Below, in pieces: positions 63,112-64,000 of a stretch of 64,000 nt of DNA. The position numbers and the translations under genes were made by a program. Under the pieces are notes generated by a model. That model saw only the letters and a list, made by a program, of their open reading frames with translations, was not told the origin of the DNA and made no database searches. The stretch's first letter is position 1; each line of letters opens with the position of its first letter. This stretch comes from Christiangramia sp. OXR-203 (GTDB lineage Bacteria > Bacteroidota > Bacteroidia > Flavobacteriales > Flavobacteriaceae): NCBI RefSeq assembly GCF_034372165.1, contig NZ_CP139698.1, forward strand, positions 1,550,001 through 1,614,000. Reading direction: 5' to 3'.

Positions 63112-64000
63112 CTAGAAAATCAGGAGATTTATATCACGGTAAGAAAGATTGAACCATTCTGCTATCGATTTGTTGGTCAAAATTCCGTGGTAAAAATACA
63201 AACCATTACGTAAACCGCGATCAAATCTTAGAGTATTTTCCAAACCACCTTCTTCCCCAATATGTAATAAATACGGGGTAAAAATATTACTTATAGATTG
63301 AGAACTCGTTCTGGCGTATCTGGATGGGATGTTTGGAACACAGTAATGAATGACATTATGCTTTTTGAAAATTGGTTCATCATGGCTTGTGATCTCGCTG
63401 GTTTCCACACAACCTCCCATATCTATGCTTACATCAATGATCACAGCGCCTCTTTTCATACTCTGCACCATGTTTTCGGTAATGAGCACGGGACTTCGAT
63501 CCTTTCCACGAACAGCACCAATCACAACATCTGCACGTTTTAGCGCTTTTGATAAATTTTTAGGCTGAATGGTACTGGTGTAAAACGTATTGGTAAGATT
63601 CGCCTGAATATTACGCAGTTTCGTAAGGGAAGAATCGAATACTTTGACGCTTGCTCCCAAACCAATAGCCGACCTGGTAGCGAATTCACCTACAGTACCT
63701 GCTCCGATAATAACCACTTCAACTGGTGGTACACCGCTAATATTACCAAACATGAGTCCGTTTCCATCGGCATGATTACTCATGATCTCTGAAGCGATAA
63801 GTACAGAAGCTGTTCCTGCAATTTCACTCAAGGCGCGCACAATAGGATAGGAACCATCATCATCCCGGATAAATTCAAATCCAAGGGCGGTAATTCTTTT
63901 CTCTGCAAGCTTCTGAAAATACTCTTTACACTGAGTTTTAATTTGTAGCGCAGAAATTATGGTCGTTTGCGGATTGATATTTTCAAGTTCCTCCAGGGAT
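63112..64000 (-). CDS. ald: Alanine dehydrogenase, C-terminal part (5' end outside window)
   Basis: The frame is open to the window edge, with 295 residues visible; an internal GTG at 63840 is not the real start, since the matching sequence (EKRITALGFEFIRDDDG) continues upstream. The NAD-binding motif VVIIGAGTVGEFA is present. The enzyme interconverts alanine with pyruvate and ammonia. Full-length flavobacterial homologues are about 400 residues, so roughly 100 lie outside. Confidence 0.92.
   Translation of the reverse strand, partial: SLEELENINPQTTIISALQIKTQCKEYFQKLAEKRITALGFEFIRDDDGSYPIVRALSEIAGTASVLIASEIMSNHADGNGLMFGNISGVPPVEVVIIGAGTVGEFATRSAIGLGASVKVFDSSLTKLRNIQANLTNTFYTSTIQPKNLSKALKRADVVIGAVRGKDRSPVLITENMVQSMKRGAVIIDVSIDMGGCVETSEITSHDEPIFKKHNVIHYCVPNIPSRYARTSSQSISNIFTPYLLHIGEEGGLENTLRFDRGLRNGLYFYHGILTNKSIAEWFNLSYRDINLLIF

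Noticed and set aside
63112-63840. Alanine dehydrogenase fragment as a complete 242-residue gene
   Set aside because: The frame continues with homologous sequence to the window edge, and GTG 63840 is internal.

Overview
The window looks like chromosomal DNA of a marine-type member of the Flavobacteriaceae (Bacteroidota), most like the Gramella/Christiangramia group. I infer this from the A+T-rich sequence, Bacteroidota -7 promoter boxes (TANNTTTG), a SprB-repeat adhesin, a single-chain ResB-CcsA cytochrome c assembly protein, Bacteroidota-specific families (DUF2911, DUF3822, DUF4834, DUF4258, DUF2520) and a candidate sulfonolipid gene pair. No species assignment can be proven from this sequence alone. 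I saw no tRNA, no rRNA other than a complete RNase P RNA gene, no insertion sequence, no prophage and no CRISPR array.

Layout. 1-3531 (-) is the N-terminal 1177 codons of a giant secreted adhesin with ten near-identical 228-bp repeats. 4135-8275 (+) is pdxH-sixA-ppk1-ppx, a polyphosphate module. 8272-10769 (-) holds miaE and dnaX; dnaX carries an A10 slippery tract exactly at the end of the clamp-loader core. rnpB follows at 10884-11194 (+). 11180-14415 (-) holds a GH16 glucanase, a small unknown protein, rsmD, DUF3822 and a membrane-anchored protein. 14539-16755 (+) is a RecD-like helicase and kdsB. 16745-19262 (-) is photolyase, SDR and SRPBCC protein. 20322-25588 (-) is a PIG-L deacetylase, a 35-residue membrane protein, a Na+/solute symporter and a Gfo/Idh/MocA oxidoreductase. 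25657-29873 (-) is DUF2520, kdsC, ubiA-like, maf, lipoprotein and mscS-like.

30000-33161 (+) is the ResB-CcsA fusion, followed by fumC (-), two small + strand genes, an outer-membrane receptor (-), arsC-like and prfB (-, with a programmed +1 frameshift). 40358-49638 (+) holds a metzincin protease, threonine aldolase, a peroxiredoxin-like protein, an S9 peptidase and then two adjacent PLP enzymes that match the expected cysteate synthase / cysteate acyltransferase pair of sulfonolipid (capnine) synthesis; ybaB lies between on the - strand. 50756-56289 (+) is a surface polysaccharide block (YfhO, glycosyltransferase, flippase). The end holds a secreted Arg/Ser-rich protein, uvrA, an ECF-type sigma factor with a long hairpin leader, a 50-residue protein, an Fe-S-free endonuclease III, bcp, DUF4258 and the 3' part of alanine dehydrogenase.

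Many genes are ordinary housekeeping genes. The most noteworthy signals are the adhesin repeat array, the dnaX slippery site, the prfB frameshift, the sigma-factor leader hairpin, the unannotated small membrane protein next to the symporter, the sulfonolipid pair, and several enzymes lacking otherwise standard residues (Nth without Cys, DnaX without its zinc Cys, SDR without the catalytic Tyr).
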